A program made the position numbers and the translations under genes. From contig NZ_JNYQ01000003.1 in the NCBI RefSeq assembly GCF_000717245.1, forward strand, positions 1 through 64,000: a stretch of 64,000 bases of DNA, given 5' to 3'. This document shows positions 34,251 through 42,816 of this stretch, in pieces. The notes beneath the pieces are model-generated. The model was given only the letters and a program-made list of their open reading frames with translations. It had not been told where the DNA came from and searched no databases. The DNA comes from Kitasatospora papulosa. Lineage in GTDB: Bacteria > Actinomycetota > Actinomycetes > Streptomycetales > Streptomycetaceae. Position 1 is the first letter of the stretch. Each line of letters starts with the position of its first letter.

Positions 34251-37066
34251 GGCAGGATCCACTTCTGGTTGGCGCCGGTCCCGCAGGTCCACAGGTGGAG
34301 CCTGGTGCGGTCCGCGGAGGAGACGCCCTCGGCGTCGAGGCACTTGCCGGACGCCGGGTTCTTCAGGGTCCCGTCGGCCTGCGGGGTCCACTTCTGGGCC
34401 CCGGAGCCGTTGCATCCGTAGAGCTGGATCTTGGTGCCGTCCGCCGTGCCGGCTCCGCTGACGTCCATGCACCTGCCGAGGGCCCGCAGGGTGTCGTCGG
34501 TGCCGACCGTCCACTTCTGGGCGGCCGTCCCGTTGCAGGAGTAGAGCTGGATCTGTGTCCCGTCCGCCGTGGCCCCTCCGGCCACGTCGACGCACTTGCC
34601 GCCGATACCGGTGACGGCTCCTTCGCGGGGTGCGGCTCCGGACGTGGTGACGGTGAACTCGTCCACGTCGAAGAGTGCCCCGCTGCCGCCCTTGAATACG
34701 AGGTGGAGCGTGGTGGTGCCGGCCGGCCGGTCGGTCAGGTTCGCGGAGACGTCGCGGAACGTCTCCCAGCCGCCCGTGACCGGAACCGCCACGGATCCGA
34801 GCAGGGCTCCGGTGGGCGAGCCGGCGCGTACTTCGAGGGTGCCGCCGGCGCCCGCCGAGGAGACGCGGGCGGTCAGCGCGGTGGCGTTGTCGAGGGCGTA
34901 GGGCTTGAAGGAAATCCAGTCCCCGTTCTCGATGTTGCCCACGGTCCTGCCGCCCCGGGCCGCCGCGTGGCTGATGACGGACACCCCGGCGGAGCCTCCG
35001 TAGTGCTCGGCCTGGCGGTGGCTTGGCTGGCTGATGTGCTCGTCGTGCGTGGTCAGGGCGGGCTGTCCGTTCGCGCCCTTGTCGGTGTACTCGGCGTCCC
35101 AGACACCGAAGATGTTGGCGTTGGGATCGTGCTCCCCGTCGGCGATGGTCTGCACGGTGCCGGAGCATCCGGTGGCCGAGGTCTGCGGATGGCCGTGGCT
35201 GTCGTGGCCGATGATGAAGGTCACCTTGACCTTCGAGCAGTCGACGGTGCCGTCCTCCGGGTCGGTGACGGTCACCCGGAACGGCACCGCCGCACCCGGG
35301 TCGATGATCCTGCCGTCGAGGGGCAGTTCCAGCTTCACCGTGGGTGCCGTGTTGCCGACCGTCACGGCCACCGAGGCGGTCGCCGTCCGGCCGGTGCCGT
35401 CGGAGACGGTCAGCTCGGCCGTGTACTGCCCGTCCGCCGTGTAGGTGTGCGACGGGCCGGCCGCCGTGGATGTGCCTCCGTCACCGAATTTCCAGGCATA
35501 GGTCAGCGGGTCGCCGTCGGGATCGGAGGTTCCCGCGGAGGAGAAGCGCACGGTGAGCGGGGACGTGCCCGAGGTGCGGTCGGCCGATGCCTGGGCGAGC
35601 GGGGACCGCCCTCCGGTGACGTTCTCGATGCGGTAGACCGCGCTGTTCTCGTCCCCGTTGAAGTAGCCGGTGCCGTAGTCGAGCACGTACAGCGCGCCGT
35701 CGGGCCCGAAGGCCATGTCCATGACCTGGGTGCCCTGCCATGGGAACGCGTTGACGGACTGTACGGTGCCGTCCCCGGCCTGCTCGATACGCTTGATCCA
35801 CTTGCGGCCGAACTCACCCGCGAAGAAGTCTCCGTCGAAGCTCTCGGGGAATTTGACGGGTGAGGTGGAGGCCGCGTCGTAACGGTAGACCGGACCGCCC
35901 ATCGGGGACTCCGATCCGCTGCCGAACTCCGGGACGGAACCGCCGTCGTACGGGATCCACGCGGGCTGGGCCGCGGGGAGGTCGGTCAGCCCGGTGTTGT
36001 TCGGCGAGGTGTTCCGGGGCGCCGAGCAGGAGAAGGCGGCGCCGGAGGCCGAGGTGGCGAAGTTGTAGTCGGCGTAGGCGTCGTTCCTGCCGGTGCAGTA
36101 GGGCCATCCGTAGTTCCCGGCCTTGGTGATCCGGTTGAACTCGACCTGTCCGGCGGGGCCGCGTGCCGCACTCGCGGTGCCCGCGTCGGGACCGTAGTCA
36201 CCGAGGTAGACCACGCCGGTGGGTTTGTCGACGGTCATCCGGAAGGGGTTGCGGAAGCCCATGGCGTAGATCTCGGGCCGGGTCCTCGCGGTGCCGGGGG
36301 CGAAGAGGTTACCCGCGGGCACGGTGTAGCTCCCGTCGGCGCCGACCTTGATCCTCAGCACTTTGCCGCGCAGGTCGTTGGTGTTGCCCGCCGAGCGCTG
36401 GGCGTCGTAGGCGGGGTTGCGGGTCGGCCGCTCGTCGATGGGGGTGTAACCGTCGGAGGCGAAGGGATTGCTGTCGTCGCCGGTGGACAGGTACAGGTTT
36501 CCCTGGGCGTCGAAGTCGATGTCTCCGCCGACATGGCAGCACAGCCCCCGGCTGGCGGGAACGTCCAGGACCTTCTTCTCAGTGGCGGTGTCCAGGGTCC
36601 CGTCCGTCCTCAGTACGAATCGGGAGAGCCGGTTGACGCCGTCAAAGGGCGCGAAGTCGGCTGTCGAGCCGTTCGCGGGTGCGTCTCCGGCGGGCGTGGA
36701 AAGCTGCGGAGCGTAGTAGAGGTAGACGAACCGGTTCGTGGTGAAGCCCGGATCGACTCCGACGCCCTGGAGGCCCTCCTCGTCGTGCGTGTAGACGTTC
36801 AGCCTGCCGGCGACCTTGGTGGTGCCGGCCGCGTCGGTCAGGCGCAGGGTTCCGTCCCTCGATGTGTGCAGGACGGACCGGTCGGGCAGGACGGCGAGCG
36901 TCATCGGTTCGCCCGTCTCAGCCACCCCTTTGGCGAGGGTGACCTGCTGGAACTCGGCTGCTGCGGGGGCTGCTCCGGCCGGTTCCTGCTGAGCGCCGAG
37001 GGCACCCGCGGCAGCGAGCAGGGTACTGGCTAGCGCCGCGAGGGGCCGGTTGAGTCTCCTGTGCAC
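34247..37066 (-). CDS. Secreted PQQ-type glucose/sorbosone dehydrogenase + PKD + CBM6-like + CBM13
   Basis: This protein of about 939 residues opens with a signal peptide. A six-bladed propeller follows (about 40-480) with HDEEGLQGVGVDP, RGLCCHVGGDIDFD, AMGFRNPFRM and GYGTGYF-type segments (here DYGTGYFNGD). A PKD domain comes next (SAGTSDPDGDPLTYAWKFGD), then a region with WDAEYTDKG, a CBM6-like domain (ISFKPYALDNATAL) and a CBM13. Such proteins oxidise sugars with PQQ or a similar cofactor. Starting at GTG 37066 gives GGAGG a six-base spacing; the ATG at 37072 touches the Shine-Dalgarno. It is the first gene of a two-gene secreted operon. Confidence 0.88.
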   Translation of the reverse strand: MHRRLNRPLAALASTLLAAAGALGAQQEPAGAAPAAAEFQQVTLAKGVAETGEPMTLAVLPDRSVLHTSRDGTLRLTDAAGTTKVAGRLNVYTHDEEGLQGVGVDPGFTTNRFVYLYYAPQLSTPAGDAPANGSTADFAPFDGVNRLSRFVLRTDGTLDTATEKKVLDVPASRGLCCHVGGDIDFDAQGNLYLSTGDDSNPFASDGYTPIDERPTRNPAYDAQRSAGNTNDLRGKVLRIKVGADGSYTVPAGNLFAPGTARTRPEIYAMGFRNPFRMTVDKPTGVVYLGDYGPDAGTASAARGPAGQVEFNRITKAGNYGWPYCTGRNDAYADYNFATSASGAAFSCSAPRNTSPNNTGLTDLPAAQPAWIPYDGGSVPEFGSGSESPMGGPVYRYDAASTSPVKFPESFDGDFFAGEFGRKWIKRIEQAGDGTVQSVNAFPWQGTQVMDMAFGPDGALYVLDYGTGYFNGDENSAVYRIENVTGGRSPLAQASADRTSGTSPLTVRFSSAGTSDPDGDPLTYAWKFGDGGTSTAAGPSHTYTADGQYTAELTVSDGTGRTATASVAVTVGNTAPTVKLELPLDGRIIDPGAAVPFRVTVTDPEDGTVDCSKVKVTFIIGHDSHGHPQTSATGCSGTVQTIADGEHDPNANIFGVWDAEYTDKGANGQPALTTHDEHISQPSHRQAEHYGGSAGVSVISHAAARGGRTVGNIENGDWISFKPYALDNATALTARVSSAGAGGTLEVRAGSPTGALLGSVAVPVTGGWETFRDVSANLTDRPAGTTTLHLVFKGGSGALFDVDEFTVTTSGAAPREGAVTGIGGKCVDVAGGATADGTQIQLYSCNGTAAQKWTVGTDDTLRALGRCMDVSGAGTADGTKIQLYGCNGSGAQKWTPQADGTLKNPASGKCLDAEGVSSADRTRLHLWTCGTGANQKWILP

Positions 37067-37504
37067 GCGCATCCTCCGTGGGTCAACGGGGCTGGGTGGT
37101 CTCGCACAGGCGCGCGCCGTCGCGCCGGGGACACGGACGCCGGGGAAGGGAGGCGCACGGGCCCTTCTAGTCAGGTACAGGTCAGGAAGGTAATGGCTTT
37201 TTCGCCGACTAGAAACCCCTTTGGCACCTCAGGTCCGAACTTTTATCCGTGGGGGGACAAAGTGCCTGCGTCCGTGGTCGACCGGCCGCGCGGGCGGGGA
37301 GCGGAACCGGGGTCGGCCGGGGCAGGGCCACGTCTTCGGCGCGTCGGGGCGTCCTGCACCCGCGAGCCGGGCAGCGGGACGTCGTCTCGCTGACCGCAGC
37401 GCTCGGAAAGGGCCGTCGGCCCGCCGCACAGGCAGAGGTTTCGCTCCGGCACCGACCGGCGCAGGCTGCCACCACCGGGGAACGCACCGGCATACAGCGT
37501 GCGG
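37067..37504. other. 438-bp region upstream of the dehydrogenase operon
   Basis: It contains the promoter of the minus-strand operon, not identifiable by eye. A short AT-richer tract around 37190-37250 is the likeliest promoter position. Nothing else recognised. Confidence 0.4.
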
Positions 37505-37978
37505 TCAGCCCGCCGGTCCGAGCGTGAGGACGTGTCCGCACCTGGGTTCCCTCGCCGTGGGGAGGATGCGCATGCGGCGCAGCAGATCGCGGGTGGCGCG
37601 AAGGGTGAGGGTGCTGCGCCAGGTGATACCGGGGTGGAGGGACCGAAGGTGTGACAGGGCACGCGTCCCGAGCCCGGTGGAGTGCAGCCGGCCGTCGATG
37701 TCCACGCCGCTGATCACACCCTCGCCGCAGGCGGTGCAGATCCGGTAGCGGATCTGGCCGACGACCTTGCGGACGTGGACGAGGAGCAGACACTCCTCCC
37801 CGGGTCCGGCTTCACCGGGGACCTGGGCGGAGAGGAACTCGATGCCACGGTAGGCGAAGATCCTCAGGCGCAGTCGCCTGCCGAACACCGGCCGGCGTCC
37901 GTGTCGGGCTCTGCGCGAGGGCGCCTTACGGACGGAGCGGACGGGGAGACCCATGGGACGTGCGTGCTCTCCGGACAT
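37505..37978 (-). CDS. Conserved hypothetical protein with a CxxC pair
   Basis: This protein of about 157 residues has a basic N-terminus, then LRLRIFAYRGIEFLSAQ and a core YRICTACGEGVISGVDIDG followed by GLGTRALSHLRSLHPGITW. The last block resembles the acetyl-CoA-binding turn and helix of GNAT proteins, as in degenerate GNAT-like Streptomyces proteins, but a full GNAT fold is not evident. The start at 37978 is favoured by GAGG ahead of the ATG; another ATG lies at 37954. No operon partner. Confidence 0.55.
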   Translation of the reverse strand: MSGEHARPMGLPVRSVRKAPSRRARHGRRPVFGRRLRLRIFAYRGIEFLSAQVPGEAGPGEECLLLVHVRKVVGQIRYRICTACGEGVISGVDIDGRLHSTGLGTRALSHLRSLHPGITWRSTLTLRATRDLLRRMRILPTAREPRCGHVLTLGPAG

Positions 37979-38518
37979 GGGCCTCGTGTGCCCGCCCGTC
38001 CGCCTCCCACTCCTCACGCTCCTCACGCCTCACCCGCGTCCGGTCCTCGTGTATACGTCGCGGCGAGGGCAGCGGGGGCCGGCCGGCGTATGCGGACGCG
38101 CCGGCTGACAGCATCACGCGGGCGACGGGTCGCTCCACACATCTGACGATGCGTGCGGGCCGCTCACCGCCGGAGCGGCGTGACCGCGGTGGAGGTGCGG
38201 CTGCCGCAGGCCTGCGCGGTCCGGCGAGGCGGGCCCCAGGTCCAGAGATGAATATGCCGGAAAAGGGGTCCTGCGGTCGCGGTCACGGGTTCCCCGCGTC
38301 GTCGGGCCGCGTGACAGACGGGTCAGCAGCGGTGAATGTTGACAGTAAATCAATTCTGTACGACAAACGTTGCCTTGTGGCCATTAAGCGGAGGGCCGTC
38401 TTGCCGCCCGCCTCGCCGCCCTGGTGTGATGAACCATTCGGACCGGCAGGACTGGGAGCGTCGGCATTCGTGGGGTGGCAGCAGACGCCGCTCCAAGGCC
38501 CGCTGGAGGGAAAGTTAC
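37979..38518. promoter_or_regulatory. 540-bp upstream region of the SARP gene
   Basis: An AT-richer stretch at 38330-38390 contains TTGACA (38339-38344) and a loosely placed TACGAC 14 bases later, a weak promoter candidate for the regulator. No gene is supported in the rest. Confidence 0.4.
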
Positions 38519-41500
38519 ATGGGCGAGGACGCAGGGGAACACAGAGTGCGGTTCCGGATTCTGGGCTCGTTCGAATGCTGGGACGGGACGGAACGCGTAC
38601 GGGTGGGCGGCCCGGTGCACGAGAAGGTTCTGGTGACTCTCCTGCTGGAACCCCAGCGTGTGCTTCCCGTCTTCCGCCTGGTGGAGGCCGTGTGGGACGA
38701 GAACGCGCCCGCGACCGCCGCCCACCAGGTACGTAAGGCTGTGGCAGAGCTCCGTCAGCGCATCCCCGACGGACGCAATCTGATCGTCACCGAGGGGCCG
38801 GGCTACCGGGCACTCACCACGCCTGACCAGGTGGACCTCAGCCGGTTCACCGAGGGACTGAAACAGGCCAGAGAAGCCACGGCCGCGGGACGGAGCGCGT
38901 TCGCCGCCACGGCACTCCGTGAGGCGCTCGACCTGTGGCGGGGACCGCTGCTGTCGGGCAGCGGCGGATCGGTGCTCTCGGCCGCCTCCGCAGCCCTGGA
39001 GGAACGGCGCCTTTCGGCTGTCGAGCAACTCTTCGACTTACGGCTCAGTTCAGGGGAGAACAGCGAACTCGTCGGCGAGATAAGAGAGTTCATCGACTCG
39101 CATCCACTACGTGAAACTCTGCGCGGCCAACTGATGCTGGCCCTCTTCCGGTCCGGCCGCCAGGCTGAGGCGCTCGAGGAGTTCGCCAAGGTCCGCGAGT
39201 TCCTGATCGACGAACTCGGCATCGGCCCCGGTGACTCACTCAGCGAACTGCACAACGCCATACTGCGCAACAGCCCGGATCTCGCGGCTCCACCGCAGGC
39301 CGCCCCGGCTGCGTTCGCCCCGGAGGACAAGCCTTCCACCCTCCCCTACGACCTGCGCGACTTCACCGGCCGGGAGGCGGAGGTCCGCGAACTGCTCGGG
39401 TTCGTGGAGGAGGCGCCAGGCACGGGACCTCTGATCATCGCCATCGACGGCATGGGGGGCAGCGGCAAGACGTCCCTCGCGGTACGGGCCGCTCATCAGC
39501 TCGCCGACAGCTACCCCGATGCCCAGCTCCACCTCGACCTGCGCGGGTTCACACCGAGCGGACAGCCCCTCAGCGCGGGCGCCGCAGCCGAGGCCCTTCT
39601 CCGGACTCTGGGCGTGCCGGGCGACCGGATCCCGGACGACGCCGAGGGGCGCATCGCCCTGTGGCGCCGCACCATGAGCGCCCACCGCATGATCCTGCTG
39701 CTCGACAACGCCCTGGACGAGTCCCAGGTGAGGCCGCTCCTCAGCTCGCCGACAGAAACCCTCGTACTGGTCACCAGCCGCAGCCTCCTCGCGGATCTCG
39801 ACGCCGCGCACACCATCTCGCTCGGTGTCATGCCGCCCGGCGACAGCGTCGCCCTCGTCGAGGGCGTCCTCGGCCGCACCCGCACCCGCGCCGAACCGGA
39901 AGCCGTCGCACAACTGGCCGAGCTCTGCGGCCATCTCCCGCTTGCCCTGCGCATCGCCGCCGCCCGGCTGCGGAAGCGTCCCCGATGGACCGTCCGCTAC
40001 CTCGTCGACCGGCTCCGCGACGACGCCCACAGGCTGGCCGAGCTCAACTCGGGCGAGCGCAGCGTCGAGGTGACCTTGAGGCTCTCGTACGAGGGTCTGG
40101 CCGCCGAGACCCGGGAAGCGTTCAGGATGCTGGGCCAGCATCCGGGGACCGAGATCGACGTGTACGCGGCCGGCGCACTGCTGGACAAGGGCACCCGGGA
40201 GGCGGAGGGGGTGCTGGAGTACCTCCTGGACATGCATCTGCTCCAGCAGCACGAGACCGGTCGTTACACCTTCCACGACTTGGTCCGGAGCTTCGCCCAG
40301 AACCTCTCGCGCGGCAGTGCGGGTGCCGGCTCCGGCGGGGCGGGCGGGGGCGGAGGTGACGAGGAGGCCGCGCAGGCAGTGCGCCGGCTTCTCGACTTCG
40401 CCCTGGCCGCCACGGACGCCGCCTGCGACATGCTTTTCCCCGGGCGTGTCCGGATAGGCCGCCCCGAACACCTGTCGCCCGCAGAACTGCCCCCGCTCAA
40501 CACCCCTGACCAAGCCCGGGAGTGGCTGGAGAGGGAGCAGGACTCGCTGCTGGCCGCCGTCTCCCTCGCATACCGCTGGGAGCTGGACAGCCACGTCGGA
40601 CTGCTCGCCGCCAACGTTGTCTTTCCACTCGACCTTCGTGGTCGCCTGGAGGAATTCCGCGAGCTGAGCCGCACCGCGATCTCCGCTTCCCGCCGAGTGG
40701 ACGACCCGGCCCTGTTGCGGCTGAGCCTGTCCAACCTGGCCGTGGCCTGCTGGAAGCTCGGCCGCTTCGAGGAGGGCATAGAGTCGGCGGAGGAGGCGTT
40801 CGGGCTGGCTGTCGCTCTCGCCGACCGGCGCGGTGAAGCCAAGGACACCGGCGTCCTGGGCCTCCTGCTCGGCGCACTGGGCAGGTACCACGAAGCACTC
40901 CCCCGGCTGGAACAGTCCATCACCATCAAACGGGAGCTCGGGGCGGAGCGTGCCGAGGCCGAATCACTGACCAACCTGAGCAACCTGTACTCCGAGTGGA
41001 GGCGATTCCCCGAGGCGGTGGAGGCGGCCACCCGTGCGGTGACACTCTCGCGCAGCATCGGTTCCGTCGACAAGGAAGTCGAGGGGCTCATGGATCTGGC
41101 GGTCGCCCGCTTGGGCCTGGGCGAGATCGAGGCGGCCGCCGATCTGCTGGGCCGTGCCCGCAAACTGGCGGTGGACGTCATGTCGCCCGCCGACATGTCC
41201 TTGGTGCTCGCTCTGTCCGCGGAAGCCGCCGACCGGCTCGGCGAGAGCAAGCTCGCCGGCGAATGGGCGGAATCGGCAATGCAGCTGGGGGACCTGAGCG
41301 GCGCGCCGATGCGTGAGGCCGCGGTCGGCAACATCATCGGGCGGCTGCACGCCCGCAACGGCCGCTACTCCTTGTCCCTGGACCTGCACCGGTACGCCCA
41401 GGAGGCGGCATCCGGGATCGGCTACCGGGTGGAGGAGGCGCACGCGCTCGCCGGAGTCGCGCACGCTCTGGAGGAACTCGGCGAACACGATGAGGCTCAG

Positions 41501-41566
41501 GCCCGTCTCCGGACGGCGAACGAAGCGTTCGAGGCCATGGGGATTCCTGCGGACCTGGCGCCCTGA
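38519..41566 (+). CDS. AfsR-like SARP regulator (DNA-binding + BTAD + NB-ARC + TPR)
   Basis: This 1015-residue large SARP has an OmpR-type winged helix (about 10-95, VRFRILGSFECWDGTERVRV to GPGYRAL), a bacterial transcriptional activation domain (about 100-245, with LRETLRGQLMLALFRSGRQA), an NB-ARC/AAA domain with P-loop GMGGSGKTS near 311 and Walker B MILLLDNAL, and tetratricopeptide repeats from about 740 to the end. A Gly-rich linker (GSGGAGGGGG) precedes the TPR part. ATG 38519 follows GGAGGGAAAG. SARPs activate biosynthetic clusters by binding heptamer direct repeats at 11-bp spacing; such repeats occur 2.7 kb downstream of this gene at 44242-44281. Confidence 0.93.
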   Translation: MGEDAGEHRVRFRILGSFECWDGTERVRVGGPVHEKVLVTLLLEPQRVLPVFRLVEAVWDENAPATAAHQVRKAVAELRQRIPDGRNLIVTEGPGYRALTTPDQVDLSRFTEGLKQAREATAAGRSAFAATALREALDLWRGPLLSGSGGSVLSAASAALEERRLSAVEQLFDLRLSSGENSELVGEIREFIDSHPLRETLRGQLMLALFRSGRQAEALEEFAKVREFLIDELGIGPGDSLSELHNAILRNSPDLAAPPQAAPAAFAPEDKPSTLPYDLRDFTGREAEVRELLGFVEEAPGTGPLIIAIDGMGGSGKTSLAVRAAHQLADSYPDAQLHLDLRGFTPSGQPLSAGAAAEALLRTLGVPGDRIPDDAEGRIALWRRTMSAHRMILLLDNALDESQVRPLLSSPTETLVLVTSRSLLADLDAAHTISLGVMPPGDSVALVEGVLGRTRTRAEPEAVAQLAELCGHLPLALRIAAARLRKRPRWTVRYLVDRLRDDAHRLAELNSGERSVEVTLRLSYEGLAAETREAFRMLGQHPGTEIDVYAAGALLDKGTREAEGVLEYLLDMHLLQQHETGRYTFHDLVRSFAQNLSRGSAGAGSGGAGGGGGDEEAAQAVRRLLDFALAATDAACDMLFPGRVRIGRPEHLSPAELPPLNTPDQAREWLEREQDSLLAAVSLAYRWELDSHVGLLAANVVFPLDLRGRLEEFRELSRTAISASRRVDDPALLRLSLSNLAVACWKLGRFEEGIESAEEAFGLAVALADRRGEAKDTGVLGLLLGALGRYHEALPRLEQSITIKRELGAERAEAESLTNLSNLYSEWRRFPEAVEAATRAVTLSRSIGSVDKEVEGLMDLAVARLGLGEIEAAADLLGRARKLAVDVMSPADMSLVLALSAEAADRLGESKLAGEWAESAMQLGDLSGAPMREAAVGNIIGRLHARNGRYSLSLDLHRYAQEAASGIGYRVEEAHALAGVAHALEELGEHDEAQARLRTANEAFEAMGIPADLAP

Positions 41567-41744
41567 CGCCCTGGCGAGTCCGATGCTGAGCGGGACCGGC
41601 CGCTCGGAACCGTTCCTGGCGGTCACATCCCCGACGCCAGGAGCGCGGTGTCCCAGCTCTTGATCCAGGCGGCACCGGTCTGTCCGCGGGAGGCCGAGGC
41701 TGCGTCGAGACGCAGCTCAGGCCTCGGCTCTCGGACCTCGGTTC

Positions 41745-42080
41745 TCAGGCGGCGAAGTTGGGGCCCTCGCCGCTGGACGAGGGAGCCACGTTGGGGCCCT
41801 CACCGTCCGACACCGGAACCACGTTCGGCCCCTCACCATCCGACACCGGAACCACGTTCGGCCCCTCACCATCCGACACCGGAACCACGTTCGGCCCCTC
41901 ACCATCCGATGCCAGGGCCACGTTCGGCCCCTCACCATCCGACACCGGAACCACGTTCGGCCCCTCACCATCCGATGCCAGGGCCACGTTGGAGCCCTCA
42001 CCATCCGACACCGGGACCACGTTGGGGCCCTCACCATCCGACACCAGAGCCACGTTCGGGCCTTCACCCGAGTCGAAGAC
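41745..42080 (-). repeat. 33-bp tandem coding repeats
   Basis: About ten 33-bp units run inside the small exported protein gene; several neighbouring units are identical or nearly so at DNA level (the CACGTTCGGCCCCTCACCAT core on the plus strand). Such uniformity suggests recent expansion or gene conversion. Period 33 equals 11 codons, so copy-number change keeps the frame. Confidence 0.85.
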
Positions 42081-42242
42081 GAAGGCTTCGACGCTGGTGC
42101 CGCCGTGCAGGAGCAGGTGCGCAGCGGCCTCGGAACCGATCTGGGAACCGCTCGTCGAACTCGTCAGGTCACCGGACCCGCCGCTGACCGAGAGGACGAT
42201 CGCCGTAAGGATTCCCGCCGTCGCGAGCACCGAGTTCCGCAT
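41745..42242 (-). CDS. Small exported protein with ten 11-residue GEGPN repeats
   Basis: This 165-residue protein has an N-terminal hydrophobic segment (SVLATAGILTAIVLSVSG) that looks like a signal or anchor, then a 30-residue linker, then ten tandem 11-residue units of type SDGEGPNVVPV, alternating with SDGEGPNVALA, and an end SSGEGPNFAA. GEG and N are nearly invariant (one unit reads GEGSN). The repeats contain no Cys, Lys, Arg or aromatic residue until the final Phe, so the region is strongly acidic. Function unknown. It could be a multicore precursor peptide, a calcium-binding or surface protein, or a low-complexity secreted protein. The start was chosen by AAGGCGGGA ahead of ATG 42242. 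Confidence 0.75.
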   Translation of the reverse strand: MRNSVLATAGILTAIVLSVSGGSGDLTSSTSGSQIGSEAAAHLLLHGGTSVEAFVFDSGEGPNVALVSDGEGPNVVPVSDGEGSNVALASDGEGPNVVPVSDGEGPNVALASDGEGPNVVPVSDGEGPNVVPVSDGEGPNVVPVSDGEGPNVAPSSSGEGPNFAA

Positions 42243-42816
42243 CTGAATCCCGCCTTCTGAAGTGGTTCTGCCTGGGCTTTCCTTCTGACAGGAATGACAT
42301 TCGCGTGTCCCGCTCCCGGGTCGTTCCGCTTCGGCTACCTGTTGCCGGACGCGGGCCGGGAACGCAGCGGGAAAGCCTCTGCGAAGGCCCGAGACCTGTT
42401 GCCGGTCGCGCTCCCGGAGGCGGGGAGCCAGGAGTGAGGGGCGCGTGTGAGTGGTCTGTCGAGTGGTCCGCGCCCAAGGGAATCCCGCGGCATCCGGCTC
42501 AGCGGCCTGTGTCTCAGGAGCCGGGCCGGCCATCATGCGGGGCGGCTCCGCCCTCAGGCTCCGCGGCAGCGCGTGTGCAGGGCAGGGACGTGTGGGGGCG
42601 TCGGTATCAAGGGGAGCGTCGGGCGTGCGTCGAGGCTCCGTCCGCTGCGGCAGGCGCATCGCGGTCCTACCTCGCCGCAGGGGTGTTCAGCCGGTCCCGG
42701 CCGGCCGCCCAACGCAGAAAGCTCGGCCGGGATGGCCCGGCCGAGCTTTCTGCGACGGATCCTCACGGCCCGGCCGGCACGATCACGTGGGGCGAGGCAC
42801 TTCGGTGAGCGGCCGG
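42243..42816. other. 574-bp region between the repeat protein and the ATP-grasp-like gene
   Basis: It contains the terminator of the tautomerase/ATP-grasp-like operon and, nearer the repeat gene, its presumed promoter. A 17-bp sequence of type ACCTGTTGCCGGACGCG is repeated at 42337-42353 and 42394-42410 with one mismatch. No coding frame supported. Confidence 0.45.
42713..42754. terminator. Terminator, 19-bp perfect stem
   Basis: CGCAGAAAGCTCGGCCGGG (42713-42731) and its exact complement (42736-42754) with a four-base loop, 62 bp after the minus-strand ATP-grasp-like stop. Confidence 0.85.

Noticed and set aside
32472..35168. 898-residue frame treating the ThuA-DUF1080 protein as fused to upstream sequence
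   Set aside because: The portion above 34250 is an out-of-frame shadow of the dehydrogenase CBM13. A signal peptide begins exactly at ATG 34250.
41745..42080. 33-bp repeats as a CRISPR array
   Set aside because: Units are contiguous, in frame and have no unique spacers. They encode an 11-residue protein repeat, and no cas genes are nearby.
41758..42246. Plus-strand frame through the repeat region (162 residues)
   Set aside because: It is the antisense image of the repeats. The minus frame has a start with ribosome-binding site, a signal-like helix and a stop at the end of the array.
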